A stretch of DNA of 42,892 nucleotides, taken from the NCBI GenBank assembly GCA_964652205.1, contig CAZZAO010000035.1, positions 1 through 42,892 on the forward strand, in the 5' to 3' direction. A program made the position numbers and the translations under genes. Below are positions 1-7,194 of the stretch, one piece after another (position 1 is the first letter of the stretch; each line of letters starts with the position of its first letter). The notes beneath the pieces were generated by a model that saw nothing but the letters and a program-made list of their open reading frames with translations, ran no database searches and was not told the DNA's origin. The stretch is from ZC4RG36 sp964652205 (GTDB taxonomy: Bacteria > Chloroflexota > Anaerolineae > Aggregatilineales > Phototrophicaceae).

Positions 1-50
1 GTGTTCATGTCCCCAATCTATCTCTTTACCTTACGATTTGCAAACACGCT

Positions 51-80
51 CTCAGTCCTCAGTCCTCAAGACTCAGTCCT
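51..80. repeat. CAGTCCT-type simple repeat
   Basis: Short imperfect tandem copies of CTCAGTCCT lie just upstream of the first gene. A closely similar run occurs at 25508-25548, and the GAGCCGAGA runs at 11070 and 12726-12886 have the same style. They are intergenic and look like a dispersed low-complexity repeat. No function can be read from them. Confidence 0.6.
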
Positions 81-96
81 TCTTTCAGGAGTATCT

Positions 97-657
97 ATGG
101 GACGCCCTGACCGTGCGAGTATGGCCGCTAGCGCGCCGCTCGAAGACCTGTATACCGTGCTGCTGCGCCAGCTCAAGCGCCCGCTGCTGACCTTCGCTGT
201 CACCCTGACCGACGCCGACGCCGCGCGGATCGCCGAGGGGATTGTCCAGCGCGCGCCGCTGACCGGTCAGGCGCGGGCGGTGCGGGACGGGCTGATCGAG
301 GTCGTCGCCGAGAGCGAGGCTGTCCTCTCCGCCTGGAACCTGACTTTCGAGCAGTCGCTTGCCACCGACATGAACGCTATGCCAGGATGGGAATCGACCG
401 CCGAATTTCTCGATGTCGCCAATGATAAGAGCAATGCCGAGCTGCGGATTGCTGCTGCCTCAGCGCTGGTGACGGCGCTCGGCGACCTGCGCTATGCGCC
501 GCATCTGCTTTATCTCGCGGCGGGCGAGCCTGACGAGATGGATTCTGCCGTCGCTGCGCGGACGCTGGCGCTCGTCAGCGGCCTTGACCTCGCTGCGCCG
601 GATGGTCTGGCACAGATGCGCGACTGGTTCGACCAGCACAGAGCCGCCGATAGCTAG
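97..657 (+). CDS. Hypothetical helical protein with HEAT-like C-terminal half
   Basis: This is a 186-residue protein of no family I recognise. The start at 97 is chosen because AGGAG (87-91) stands five bases before the ATG. Starting further upstream would translate the intergenic CAGTCCT repeat. There is no signal peptide or membrane segment. The C-terminal half (about residues 105-175) is Ala/Leu-rich with paired helices resembling a degenerate HEAT repeat (AELRIAAASALV, then SAVAARTLALV), so a protein-protein scaffold role is possible but unproven. It is followed 70 bases later by a short-chain dehydrogenase homologue that has its own ribosome binding site, so co-transcription is possible but not shown. 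Confidence 0.75.
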   Translation: MGRPDRASMAASAPLEDLYTVLLRQLKRPLLTFAVTLTDADAARIAEGIVQRAPLTGQARAVRDGLIEVVAESEAVLSAWNLTFEQSLATDMNAMPGWESTAEFLDVANDKSNAELRIAAASALVTALGDLRYAPHLLYLAAGEPDEMDSAVAARTLALVSGLDLAAPDGLAQMRDWFDQHRAADS

Positions 658-727
658 CTGCAACCCGTCGTGTAGAGCCTGCGTACTGAGTCCAGATTAC
701 GTCAGGTTTTCTACAAGAGGGGTTATC

Positions 728-1597
728 ATGGTCGCCACGGCAGTGTCTTCAATTCAGGGCGCGGGTGTCATCGTAACCGGAAGCTCGTCTGGCATTGGCC
801 GGGCCTGCGCCGTCACGCTGGCGGAGCGCGGTTTCACCGTCTTTGCCACCGTCCGCAAGTCCGCCGACGCGGATGCGCTCCGCGCGCTCGGTCTGGAAAA
901 TCTCATTCCGGTCTGCCCGCTTGACCTGACGAAACCGGAACAGATTGCGGCGGCGATTAAGGTCATTCAGGCGCACCTGCGCGCGCGGAAAATCGGCCTG
1001 TATGCTATCGTTAATAACGCGGGTGGGGGTGGGATCGCGCCGATTGAATTGATGGATGTCGGCGGCTTCCGTACCGAACTGGAAGCGCGGCTCGTCGGGC
1101 CGGTGACGCTGCTGCAAGCCCTGCTGCCGGAGATTCGTCAGTCACACGGGCGTATCGTCTGGATTGCTACGCCTGCGCTGCTGCCGATCCCGTTCGTCGC
1201 CAGTATCCATGCCGCCGATTACGCCATCAACTGCCTCGCGCGGACGCTTCAGATTGAGCTGAAGCCGTGGCAGATTCCGAGCATTCTGATTCGCTGCGGC
1301 GGTATCCAGACCGCTTCAGTCGGTCGGAGCGCCCGCGATCTGGTCGCCGCCTTCGAGCAGTGGCCTGCTGACCGCTTTGCCCTGTACGCTGACCGGCTGA
1401 AGCATGAAGCGGACGATCAATCGGAATTTGACAGCGGACGCACCGACCCCGGAGCAGTCGCGCAGGTTGTCTACAGCGCGCTGACTACCCGCAGACCGAA
1501 GCGCCGCTACCAGATTGGTCATCTTTCTCGCGTTGCGGCGGCGCTGGAATATCTGCCGCAAACGTGGGTCGATGCGATTATGGAGCGGCGGGGTTAA
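728..1597 (+). CDS. Short-chain dehydrogenase/reductase homologue, probably non-catalytic
   Basis: This 289-residue protein has the classical SDR Rossmann fold. The nucleotide-binding motif TGSSSGIG is at residues 17-24 and NNAG at 96-99, and the length is typical of classical SDRs. AGAGGGG (716-722) is a good ribosome binding site for the ATG at 728. The active site is abnormal. Aligning the PF...YxxxK segment with retinol- or hydroxysteroid-type SDRs places IHAAD (160-164) over YAASK, so the catalytic Tyr and Lys are replaced by Ile and Asp. The conserved Asn position (VNxxG) reads RLVG, and the Ser position appears to be Thr or Ala. It may therefore bind NAD(P) without reducing a substrate. 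The family assignment is secure; loss of catalysis is inferred from a hand alignment. Confidence 0.85.
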   Translation: MVATAVSSIQGAGVIVTGSSSGIGRACAVTLAERGFTVFATVRKSADADALRALGLENLIPVCPLDLTKPEQIAAAIKVIQAHLRARKIGLYAIVNNAGGGGIAPIELMDVGGFRTELEARLVGPVTLLQALLPEIRQSHGRIVWIATPALLPIPFVASIHAADYAINCLARTLQIELKPWQIPSILIRCGGIQTASVGRSARDLVAAFEQWPADRFALYADRLKHEADDQSEFDSGRTDPGAVAQVVYSALTTRRPKRRYQIGHLSRVAAALEYLPQTWVDAIMERRG

Positions 1598-1630
1598 ATC
1601 AGCCGCGCTCGCTGTCACGAAAGGCTGCTG

Positions 1631-2188
1631 ATGTTTCCGCTGCGCGTCGCTGACCACCTGATACTGCTTCCGCTGCGCCTCGACGATGCCGATGCCATGA
1701 TTGCGCTGATTCAACGCAACCGCGCGCACCTCGACCGATGGCTGCGCTGGTCGGGGCGCGTCCAGACCGCCGATGACGCGCGGGCGCTGATCGAGCATTT
1801 CGCGGCCAGAACGGCGGTCGGAGACGGTTTCCATGCCGGTCTGTGGCTCGATGGTCAACTGGCTGGCGGCGTGGTCTGCCACGGCATTGATCGCGCCAAC
1901 CGCACGACAGAAATTGGTTACTGGCTCGGCGCGGAATTCGTCGGTCGCGGGCTGGTCACGCGCGCCTGCCGCGCCGTGATCGCCGCGCTGTTTGAGCAGG
2001 AAGGACTGCATCGGATCGAGATACAGGCCGCCGTCGATAACCTGCCGAGCCGCGCCGTCGCCGAGCGCCTCGGCTTCACCTTCGAGCTGATTGCCCGCGA
2101 TTCTGCCTGGATTACAACCCGGTTCTGCGATCACGCTGTCTATTCCCTGCTCGACCGTGACTGGTCGAGCGCCGTGCAACGAAACTGA
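1631..2188 (+). CDS. GNAT acetyltransferase, RimJ/RimL type (copy 1)
   Basis: This 185-residue acetyl-CoA-dependent N-acetyltransferase resembles the RimL/YdaF ribosomal-protein and small-molecule acetyltransferase family. It has the RimL-type N-terminal start, a central IGYWLG beta strand, the acetyl-CoA pyrophosphate loop EFVGRGLVTRA, and the C-terminal SRAVAERLGF helix that packs against CoA. It begins 33 bases after the SDR gene and is followed 7 bases later by a paralogue that matches slightly more than half of its residues. The pair therefore looks like a tandem duplication in one operon. The substrate cannot be told from sequence; RimJ/RimL members acetylate ribosomal protein termini, but many homologues act on other amines. 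Confidence 0.9.
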   Translation: MFPLRVADHLILLPLRLDDADAMIALIQRNRAHLDRWLRWSGRVQTADDARALIEHFAARTAVGDGFHAGLWLDGQLAGGVVCHGIDRANRTTEIGYWLGAEFVGRGLVTRACRAVIAALFEQEGLHRIEIQAAVDNLPSRAVAERLGFTFELIARDSAWITTRFCDHAVYSLLDRDWSSAVQRN

Positions 2189-2195
2189 GGCCCTG

Positions 2196-2744
2196 ATGTT
2201 CCCCTGCCGAATCGCTGACCACGCCGAGCTGCGCCTGATCCCGGCTGACGACGCCGAAACGCTGTTCGCCCTGATTGAGGATAACCGCGACCATCTTGAC
2301 GTCTGGATGCTCTGGTCGAGTCTGATTCGGTCAGCGGATGACGCGCGGGCGGCAGTTGGCGCCTGGGCCGAGAAATACGCGGCGGGGAATGGTTTTCACG
2401 TCGGCATCTACGTCGATGGACAGTTGGCCGGGGGCATGGCCTGTCGCTTTATCGACCGTCAGAATCACAAAGCCGAAATCGGCTACTGGCTGGTTCCGCA
2501 GCAGGTGGGCAAGGGCATCGTCGCGCGGGCCTGTACACTCGTCATCAACCACCTGTTCGCCGCCGAGAAGCTGCATCGAATCGAGATTCAGGCGGTCACG
2601 ACCAACGGCAGGAGCCGCGCGGTCGCCGAACGGCTCGGCTTCACGCTCGAAGGTGTGCTGCGCGAGTCCGGCTATTTCGTCGGCCAGTTTCACGATCACG
2701 CGCTCTACGCGCTGCTCGACCGTGACTGGACAGCCAATCGTTGA
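2196..2744 (+). CDS. GNAT acetyltransferase, RimJ/RimL type (copy 2)
   Basis: This 182-residue paralogue follows the preceding acetyltransferase in tandem, with matching motifs: IGYWLV, the CoA loop QQVGKGIVARA and SRAVAERLGF. The ATG at 2196 is chosen because it reproduces the MFPxRxADH start of copy 1; an upstream reading would overlap the end of copy 1. The two copies differ most in the N-terminal third and the last 30 residues before LLDRDW, regions that shape the acceptor pocket in this family, so they may act on different substrates. Both end with the same LLDRDW motif. Confidence 0.9.
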   Translation: MFPCRIADHAELRLIPADDAETLFALIEDNRDHLDVWMLWSSLIRSADDARAAVGAWAEKYAAGNGFHVGIYVDGQLAGGMACRFIDRQNHKAEIGYWLVPQQVGKGIVARACTLVINHLFAAEKLHRIEIQAVTTNGRSRAVAERLGFTLEGVLRESGYFVGQFHDHALYALLDRDWTANR

Positions 2745-2775
2745 ACATATGCTGGCGGCGCGCCGCATGATCGAC

Positions 2776-2781
2776 TATAAT
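2776..2781 (+). promoter_or_regulatory. TATAAT -10 element upstream of radA
   Basis: A perfect TATAAT lies 33 bases before the radA ATG, within the 70-base gap after the acetyltransferase stop. No good -35 hexamer stands 16-18 bases upstream, so strength is uncertain. Confidence 0.45.
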
Positions 2782-2814
2782 ATTTAGCACGGATGTTCGG
2801 TTACTGGTGAAGCT

Positions 2815-4208
2815 ATGACCTCAAAAACCCGCACGCGCTATGTCTGTCAGGAATGCGGCAAACAGTCGCTCCGCTACATGGGGCGCTGTCCGGCGTGTGG
2901 CGAATACAATACGATGGTTGAGGAAGTGGTTGAGACGGCTCGACCGGGCGCGCGCTCGGCGATGCAGCAGCGCGTCGTCCTGCCCAACGCCAGCCCGCAG
3001 CGGTTGGCCGACGTCGGCACGGAAGAAGGCGCGCGCCTGACCATTCCTATGGGCGAGTTCAATCGCGTGCTGGGCGGCGGGCTTGTCCCCGGCAGTATCA
3101 CCTTGCTGGGCGGCGAGCCGGGGGTCGGTAAAAGCACAATTTTGGCTCAGGTAAGCGCGATGCTGGCTCAGCACGCCGGGCGTGTCCTTTACGCCAGCGC
3201 CGAAGAAAGCACCCGCCAGCTTAAAATGCGCGCCGACCGGCTCCAGCTTCACGCCGATGAGCTGTTCCTGATGACGGAAACCAACCTCAAGAACATTCTC
3301 GACCACGTCTATAACCTCAACCCGACCGTCTTGATCGTCGACTCGATTCAGACGATCTACACCGAGGAGAGCGAGTCGTCCCCCGGCAGCGTCAGTCAGG
3401 TACGGGAGTGTGCCTCACGGCTGCAAACGCTCGCCAAGACGACCGGAACCAGCGTTTTCCTCGTCGGCCACGTGACGAAGGAAGGCAACATCGCTGGCCC
3501 GCGCACGCTTGAGCATCTGGTGGATACCGTGCTTTACCTCGAAGGTGATCCGTTTCAGGCCTATCGACTGCTGCGCAGCGTCAAGAATCGCTTCGGCGCG
3601 ACCAGCGAAGTCGGCGTGTTCGAGATGACGGGCACGGGGATGGAAGAAGTGCCGAATCCATCGGCGGCGNNNNNNNNNNGTTTCTGGCCGAGCGCGTTGT
3701 CAACCAGCCCGGAACGGCGATTGCCGTGACGATGGAAGGCACGCGGCCTTTACTGGTCGAAATTCAGGCGCTCACCAGCCAGACGACCTTCGGCAACCCG
3801 CGCCGCACGCCGAACGGCATCGACTATAACCGCTTGCTGCTCATCAGCGCGGTCATGACCAAGCGGCTCGGCCTCAAGCTGCACGAGCAGGACATCTTCA
3901 TCAACGTCGTTGGCGGCATGAAAGTCGATGAGCCGGCCTCTGACCTGGCGATGGCGCTGGCGATGGCGTCGAGCTACCACAGTCAGGCGATTCCGGCGGA
4001 TATGGCGTTCGTCGGTGAAGTTGGTTTGAGCGGTGAATTACGGACGGTCGGCCAGCTCCCGGCACGTCTGGCCGAGGCATCCAAGCTCGGCTTCAACCGC
4101 GTCATGGTTCCGAAACTGCGCCGCCGCGTCGAAGCGCCGCCGGGGCTGAAAGTGGTCGAGGTGCGCAACGTCGGCGAGGCGCTGGCCGTCGCCCTGCCGA
4201 AGGAATAA
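2815..4208 (+). CDS. radA: DNA repair ATPase RadA (reading frame broken by an assembly gap)
   Basis: RadA (Sms) is a RecA-like ATPase that promotes branch migration and processing of recombination intermediates. The domains are in order: an N-terminal four-Cys zinc finger (CQECG...CPACG), Walker A GGEPGVGKS, the RadA signature KNRFG, and a Lon-like C-terminal domain (EPASDLAMALAMAS, then GEVGLSGELR). GGTGA (2806-2810) precedes the ATG. Ten Ns at 3670-3679 put the two halves in different frames. Aligned with Bacillus RadA (NPSEIFLEER), the left half ends NPSAA and the right half begins FLAER, so nothing appears to be missing. The two contig ends probably share one G and the true gene is continuous, about 460 residues, close to the usual length. 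Treat it as intact, not as a pseudogene. Confidence 0.95.
3670..3679. other. Assembly gap of ten Ns inside radA
   Basis: Ten consecutive N characters join GCGGCG to GTTTCTGG. The conserved RadA alignment needs Ala-Ala followed directly by Phe-Leu. This fits if the contig ends overlap by a single G, so the Ns look like a fixed-size scaffold join and not missing sequence. Confidence 0.95.
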
Positions 4209-4337
4209 TTGGATCGTCGTGGTTTAGAGCCACGGCTTGACGCCCTCGGAGCGCGCGACTAGACTTGGCGCGTCAGTCGTTCAATCACGTCGCAAGCGAG
4301 CGCTTTCCTCTTGAGCCAGGAAAAAATTCCTTCGGCC

Positions 4338-5627
4338 ATGTCGCCTTCGTGGGTGGCGCTGCGCTACCCTGAATTTCGCTGGATGTTCATCGCCCAGTTC
4401 ATCTCCTTCACTGGCTCGACGATGCAGCTCGCAGCGGTCAACTGGCACATCTACGCCCTGACGCATGACCTGATCGCGCTTGGCCTGGTCGGCCTCGTCC
4501 GCATCCTGCCGATTGTCGTGCTGTCGCTGGTCGGCGGCGTCGTGGCTGACGCGATGGATCGGCGCAAATTGATGCTCTATACGCAGACTGCGTCCTTCAT
4601 CTTCGCCGGGATTCTGGCGCTGGCGACCCTGAGCGACCATGCCAGCCTGCTGCTGATTTACCTGATGACGGCCTGCCTGTCCGGCGTCACGGCCTTCGAT
4701 CATCCCGCGTGGTCAGCGCTGCTGCCCAACCTTGTCCCCCCTCACCAGATTGGCAACGCGGCCCGCCTCAGCGTGGTCGTCTGGCAGGTCACGGGAGTCG
4801 TCGGTCCCGTGCTGGCCGGGCTGCTGATCGGCGCGTTTGGCTCCGGCGTGACCTACGCCATCAACGCGCTGTCATTCGTCCCGGTCGCCATCGCGCTGCT
4901 GGTCATCCGCGTTCAGGCCGCGCCACCAACCCGGCGCGGCGCGGTCAGCTTCAGCGCGCTGCGCGAGGGCCTGAGTTTCGTCATCCATACGCCGCTGCTG
5001 TGGGGGTCAATGCTGCTCGACTTCTTCGCCACGCTGTTTTCCGGCGCGATTGCGCTGCTGCCGGTCTATGCCAGCGATATTCTCCATGTCGGCGCGACCG
5101 GCTACGGCATCCTGTTCGCTGCGCCCGCCATCGGCTCAACCCTCGGCGCGCTGACCGCCGCGCAGTTCAGCCACCGCATGAAACGGCAGGGCGAGCTGAT
5201 GCTGGTTTCGGTCGCGCTCTACGGCGTGGCGACGGTCATTTTCGGCCTCTCGACCACCTTCTGGCTCTCGCTGCTCGCGCTGGCGCTCGTCGGCCTGATG
5301 GACTCGATCAGCACGGTCATCCGTAATGCGCTGCGCCAGTTGCTCACGCCTGACCGCCTGCGCGGGCGGATGGTATCGGTCAATATGATCTTCTTCATGG
5401 GCGGCCCGCAGTTAGGTGATTTCGAGGCCGGGGTGCTGGCTCGCGCGACTACGCCGGTTTTCTCGGTCGTCTTTGGCGGCCTCGCTACCGTCATCGTCGT
5501 CGCCGCGATTGCCCTGCGTATCCCTGAGCTGCGCCACTATACCGAGCTTCCTGAGCCGGTGCTGGAGCAGGCCGAAATTCCGCCGTCCGTTGCTGTCGCG
5601 CCGCAGGCTGGCGTCACCGGAGATTGA
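4338..5627 (+). CDS. Major facilitator superfamily exporter (EntS-like, MFS_3)
   Basis: This is a 429-residue integral membrane transporter with about twelve hydrophobic segments. The N-terminal WVALRYPEFRWMFIAQF fits the start of MFS_3 proteins such as the enterobactin exporter EntS, and ADAMDRRKLM after helix 2 is the family's cytoplasmic loop motif (GxxxDRxxRR-like). I prefer the ATG at 4338 because it gives the usual short cytoplasmic N-terminus; a TTG at 4311 would add nine residues without a better ribosome binding site. The last 40 residues form a soluble Pro/Glu-rich tail. The TPR gene starts five bases after its stop, so the two are probably co-transcribed. The substrate is unknown; small-molecule or drug efflux is the family norm. 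Confidence 0.9.
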   Translation: MSPSWVALRYPEFRWMFIAQFISFTGSTMQLAAVNWHIYALTHDLIALGLVGLVRILPIVVLSLVGGVVADAMDRRKLMLYTQTASFIFAGILALATLSDHASLLLIYLMTACLSGVTAFDHPAWSALLPNLVPPHQIGNAARLSVVVWQVTGVVGPVLAGLLIGAFGSGVTYAINALSFVPVAIALLVIRVQAAPPTRRGAVSFSALREGLSFVIHTPLLWGSMLLDFFATLFSGAIALLPVYASDILHVGATGYGILFAAPAIGSTLGALTAAQFSHRMKRQGELMLVSVALYGVATVIFGLSTTFWLSLLALALVGLMDSISTVIRNALRQLLTPDRLRGRMVSVNMIFFMGGPQLGDFEAGVLARATTPVFSVVFGGLATVIVVAAIALRIPELRHYTELPEPVLEQAEIPPSVAVAPQAGVTGD

Positions 5628-5632
5628 GCGTT

Positions 5633-7114
5633 ATGTCGATGAGCGCGCAGGACTACTACAATCGGGCGCAGGACTCGCACGAGCAGGGCCGGGTGCAGAT
5701 CGCCGATTACACGCAGGCGATTTTGATGCAGCCCGACTTTTACGAAGCGTACAACAATCGCGGCATTGCCCACCGCGCGCTGGGCAGCCTCGATGCCGCG
5801 CTCGCTGACTTCAGCCAGACCATCCACCTCAATCCCGACTTTGCCGAAGCCTACAACAACCGCGCCATCGTCCGTGAGGCGCTTGGCGACCTTGACGGCG
5901 CGCTGGCCGATTACGGCGAAGCGATAGCGCGCAGGCCGGATTTCGCTGACGCCTACTTCAATCGTGGCAACGCCCGGCGCGCGCGCGGCGACATCGAGGG
6001 CGCGATCCGCGATTACGTCGCGGCGATTGAGGTTTCGTCGGGGGACGCCGAAGCCTACGTCAATCTCGGTTTCCTGCGGGCGCGGGCGGGCGACCTTGAC
6101 GGCGCAATTGAGAACTGGACGGAAGCGATTGAGCTTCAGCCTGATCTGATCGCGGCCTACGTCAATCGCGGTCACTCGCGCCTGTCTCGCCGCGAACTGG
6201 ACGACGCGATTGCCGATTTCAGCGAGGCCATTCGCCTGCAACCGGACATCGCCGAACACTACAGCAATCGCGGCATCGCCCGCGCGCTCAACAGCGAGTA
6301 CGACAGCGCGATTGCCGATTACACTGAAGCGATTCGTTTGACGCCGGGCGATGTCGGGCTGTATCTCAATCGTGGCACGACCTACCAGCGTAAGGGCGAC
6401 CTGCTCCACGCGCTGAACGATTTTACGGCGGCGATTCGCCTGACGCCGGACGATCCTCAGCCGTACTATTTGCGAGGCTCAGTCCGCGACGGTCAGAACG
6501 ATAAGGCGGGCGCGATTGCCGACTACAGCGAGGCGATCCAGCGCGCGCCGACGTCGGCGGAATACCCTTATCATCGCGCCGTGGCGAAGTTTGCCTCAGG
6601 CGATCTGGCGGGCGCCGTGGCCGACTTCAGCGAGTCGATCCGGCTCCAGCCGGACGCCGCTCTCGCCTATGCCAATCGCGGCCTCGTCTACGTCTATACC
6701 GGGCATCTGCCCCTGGCGATTGAGGATTACACGGCGGCGCTGCGTCATCAGCCGGAGAATCCCGATACCTACAATCGGCGCGCCTATGCCCGGTTGGTCG
6801 CCCGCGATTTCGAGGGCGCGCAGGCCGACTGCACCGAAGCGATTCGCTTGCTGCCCGACTATGCCGGAGCCTACGACAATCGTGGCTACGCGCGGATTTC
6901 GCTCGGCGATGCGGAAGGCGCGATTGCTGACTTCTCGGCGGCGATCCGCTTGCAGCCGAACAATGCCAGCTTTTACCAGAATCGCGGCCTCGCCCGTTCG
7001 ATGAGCGGCGACGCAAAGGGCGCGGTCGCCGACTACCGCCGCACGCTTGAGCTTTTCCCCAACCATCCTCAGGCCGACGCGCTGCGCGACTTCATCGCCG
7101 CCCACGGCGATTGA
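5633..7114 (+). CDS. TPR-repeat protein, about 14 repeats
   Basis: This 493-residue protein is almost entirely tetratricopeptide repeats, about fourteen 34-residue units built on the core PDxxxAYNNRGxAxxxxGDLDxAxxDYxxAI. It has no signal peptide, membrane helix or enzymatic domain, so it is expected to be a cytoplasmic solenoid that binds partner proteins. The start is placed at ATG 5633, with GGAG ten bases upstream; a TTG at 5624 overlapping the transporter stop is the alternative. The downstream gene carries the same repeat type behind a TIR domain, and the two arrays share wording such as ADYTEAIRL, suggesting duplication. The partner is unknown. Confidence 0.92.
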   Translation: MSMSAQDYYNRAQDSHEQGRVQIADYTQAILMQPDFYEAYNNRGIAHRALGSLDAALADFSQTIHLNPDFAEAYNNRAIVREALGDLDGALADYGEAIARRPDFADAYFNRGNARRARGDIEGAIRDYVAAIEVSSGDAEAYVNLGFLRARAGDLDGAIENWTEAIELQPDLIAAYVNRGHSRLSRRELDDAIADFSEAIRLQPDIAEHYSNRGIARALNSEYDSAIADYTEAIRLTPGDVGLYLNRGTTYQRKGDLLHALNDFTAAIRLTPDDPQPYYLRGSVRDGQNDKAGAIADYSEAIQRAPTSAEYPYHRAVAKFASGDLAGAVADFSESIRLQPDAALAYANRGLVYVYTGHLPLAIEDYTAALRHQPENPDTYNRRAYARLVARDFEGAQADCTEAIRLLPDYAGAYDNRGYARISLGDAEGAIADFSAAIRLQPNNASFYQNRGLARSMSGDAKGAVADYRRTLELFPNHPQADALRDFIAAHGD

Positions 7115-7157
7115 GACGCGAGCGGAAAGTGTCGGTCTGACTCGGCTCTATCGGGTC

Positions 7158-7163
7158 TATAAT
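7158..7163 (+). promoter_or_regulatory. TATAAT -10 element upstream of the TIR-TPR gene
   Basis: A perfect TATAAT stands 31 bases before the first ATG. CTGACT at 7137-7142 is a weak -35 with a short 15-base spacer. This suggests the TIR-TPR gene has its own promoter in the 80-base gap after the TPR gene. Confidence 0.45.
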
Positions 7164-7194
7164 TGCCGTGTCGAATAGTTTATGACACGGACAC

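Noticed and set aside
2815..4208. radA as a frameshifted pseudogene
   Set aside because: The frame change coincides exactly with the ten Ns and the flanking residues join without loss.
5537..6409. Long minus-strand open frame opposite the TPR gene
   Set aside because: A shadow of the repetitive GC-rich TPR coding strand; its 34-residue periodicity mirrors the true repeats.
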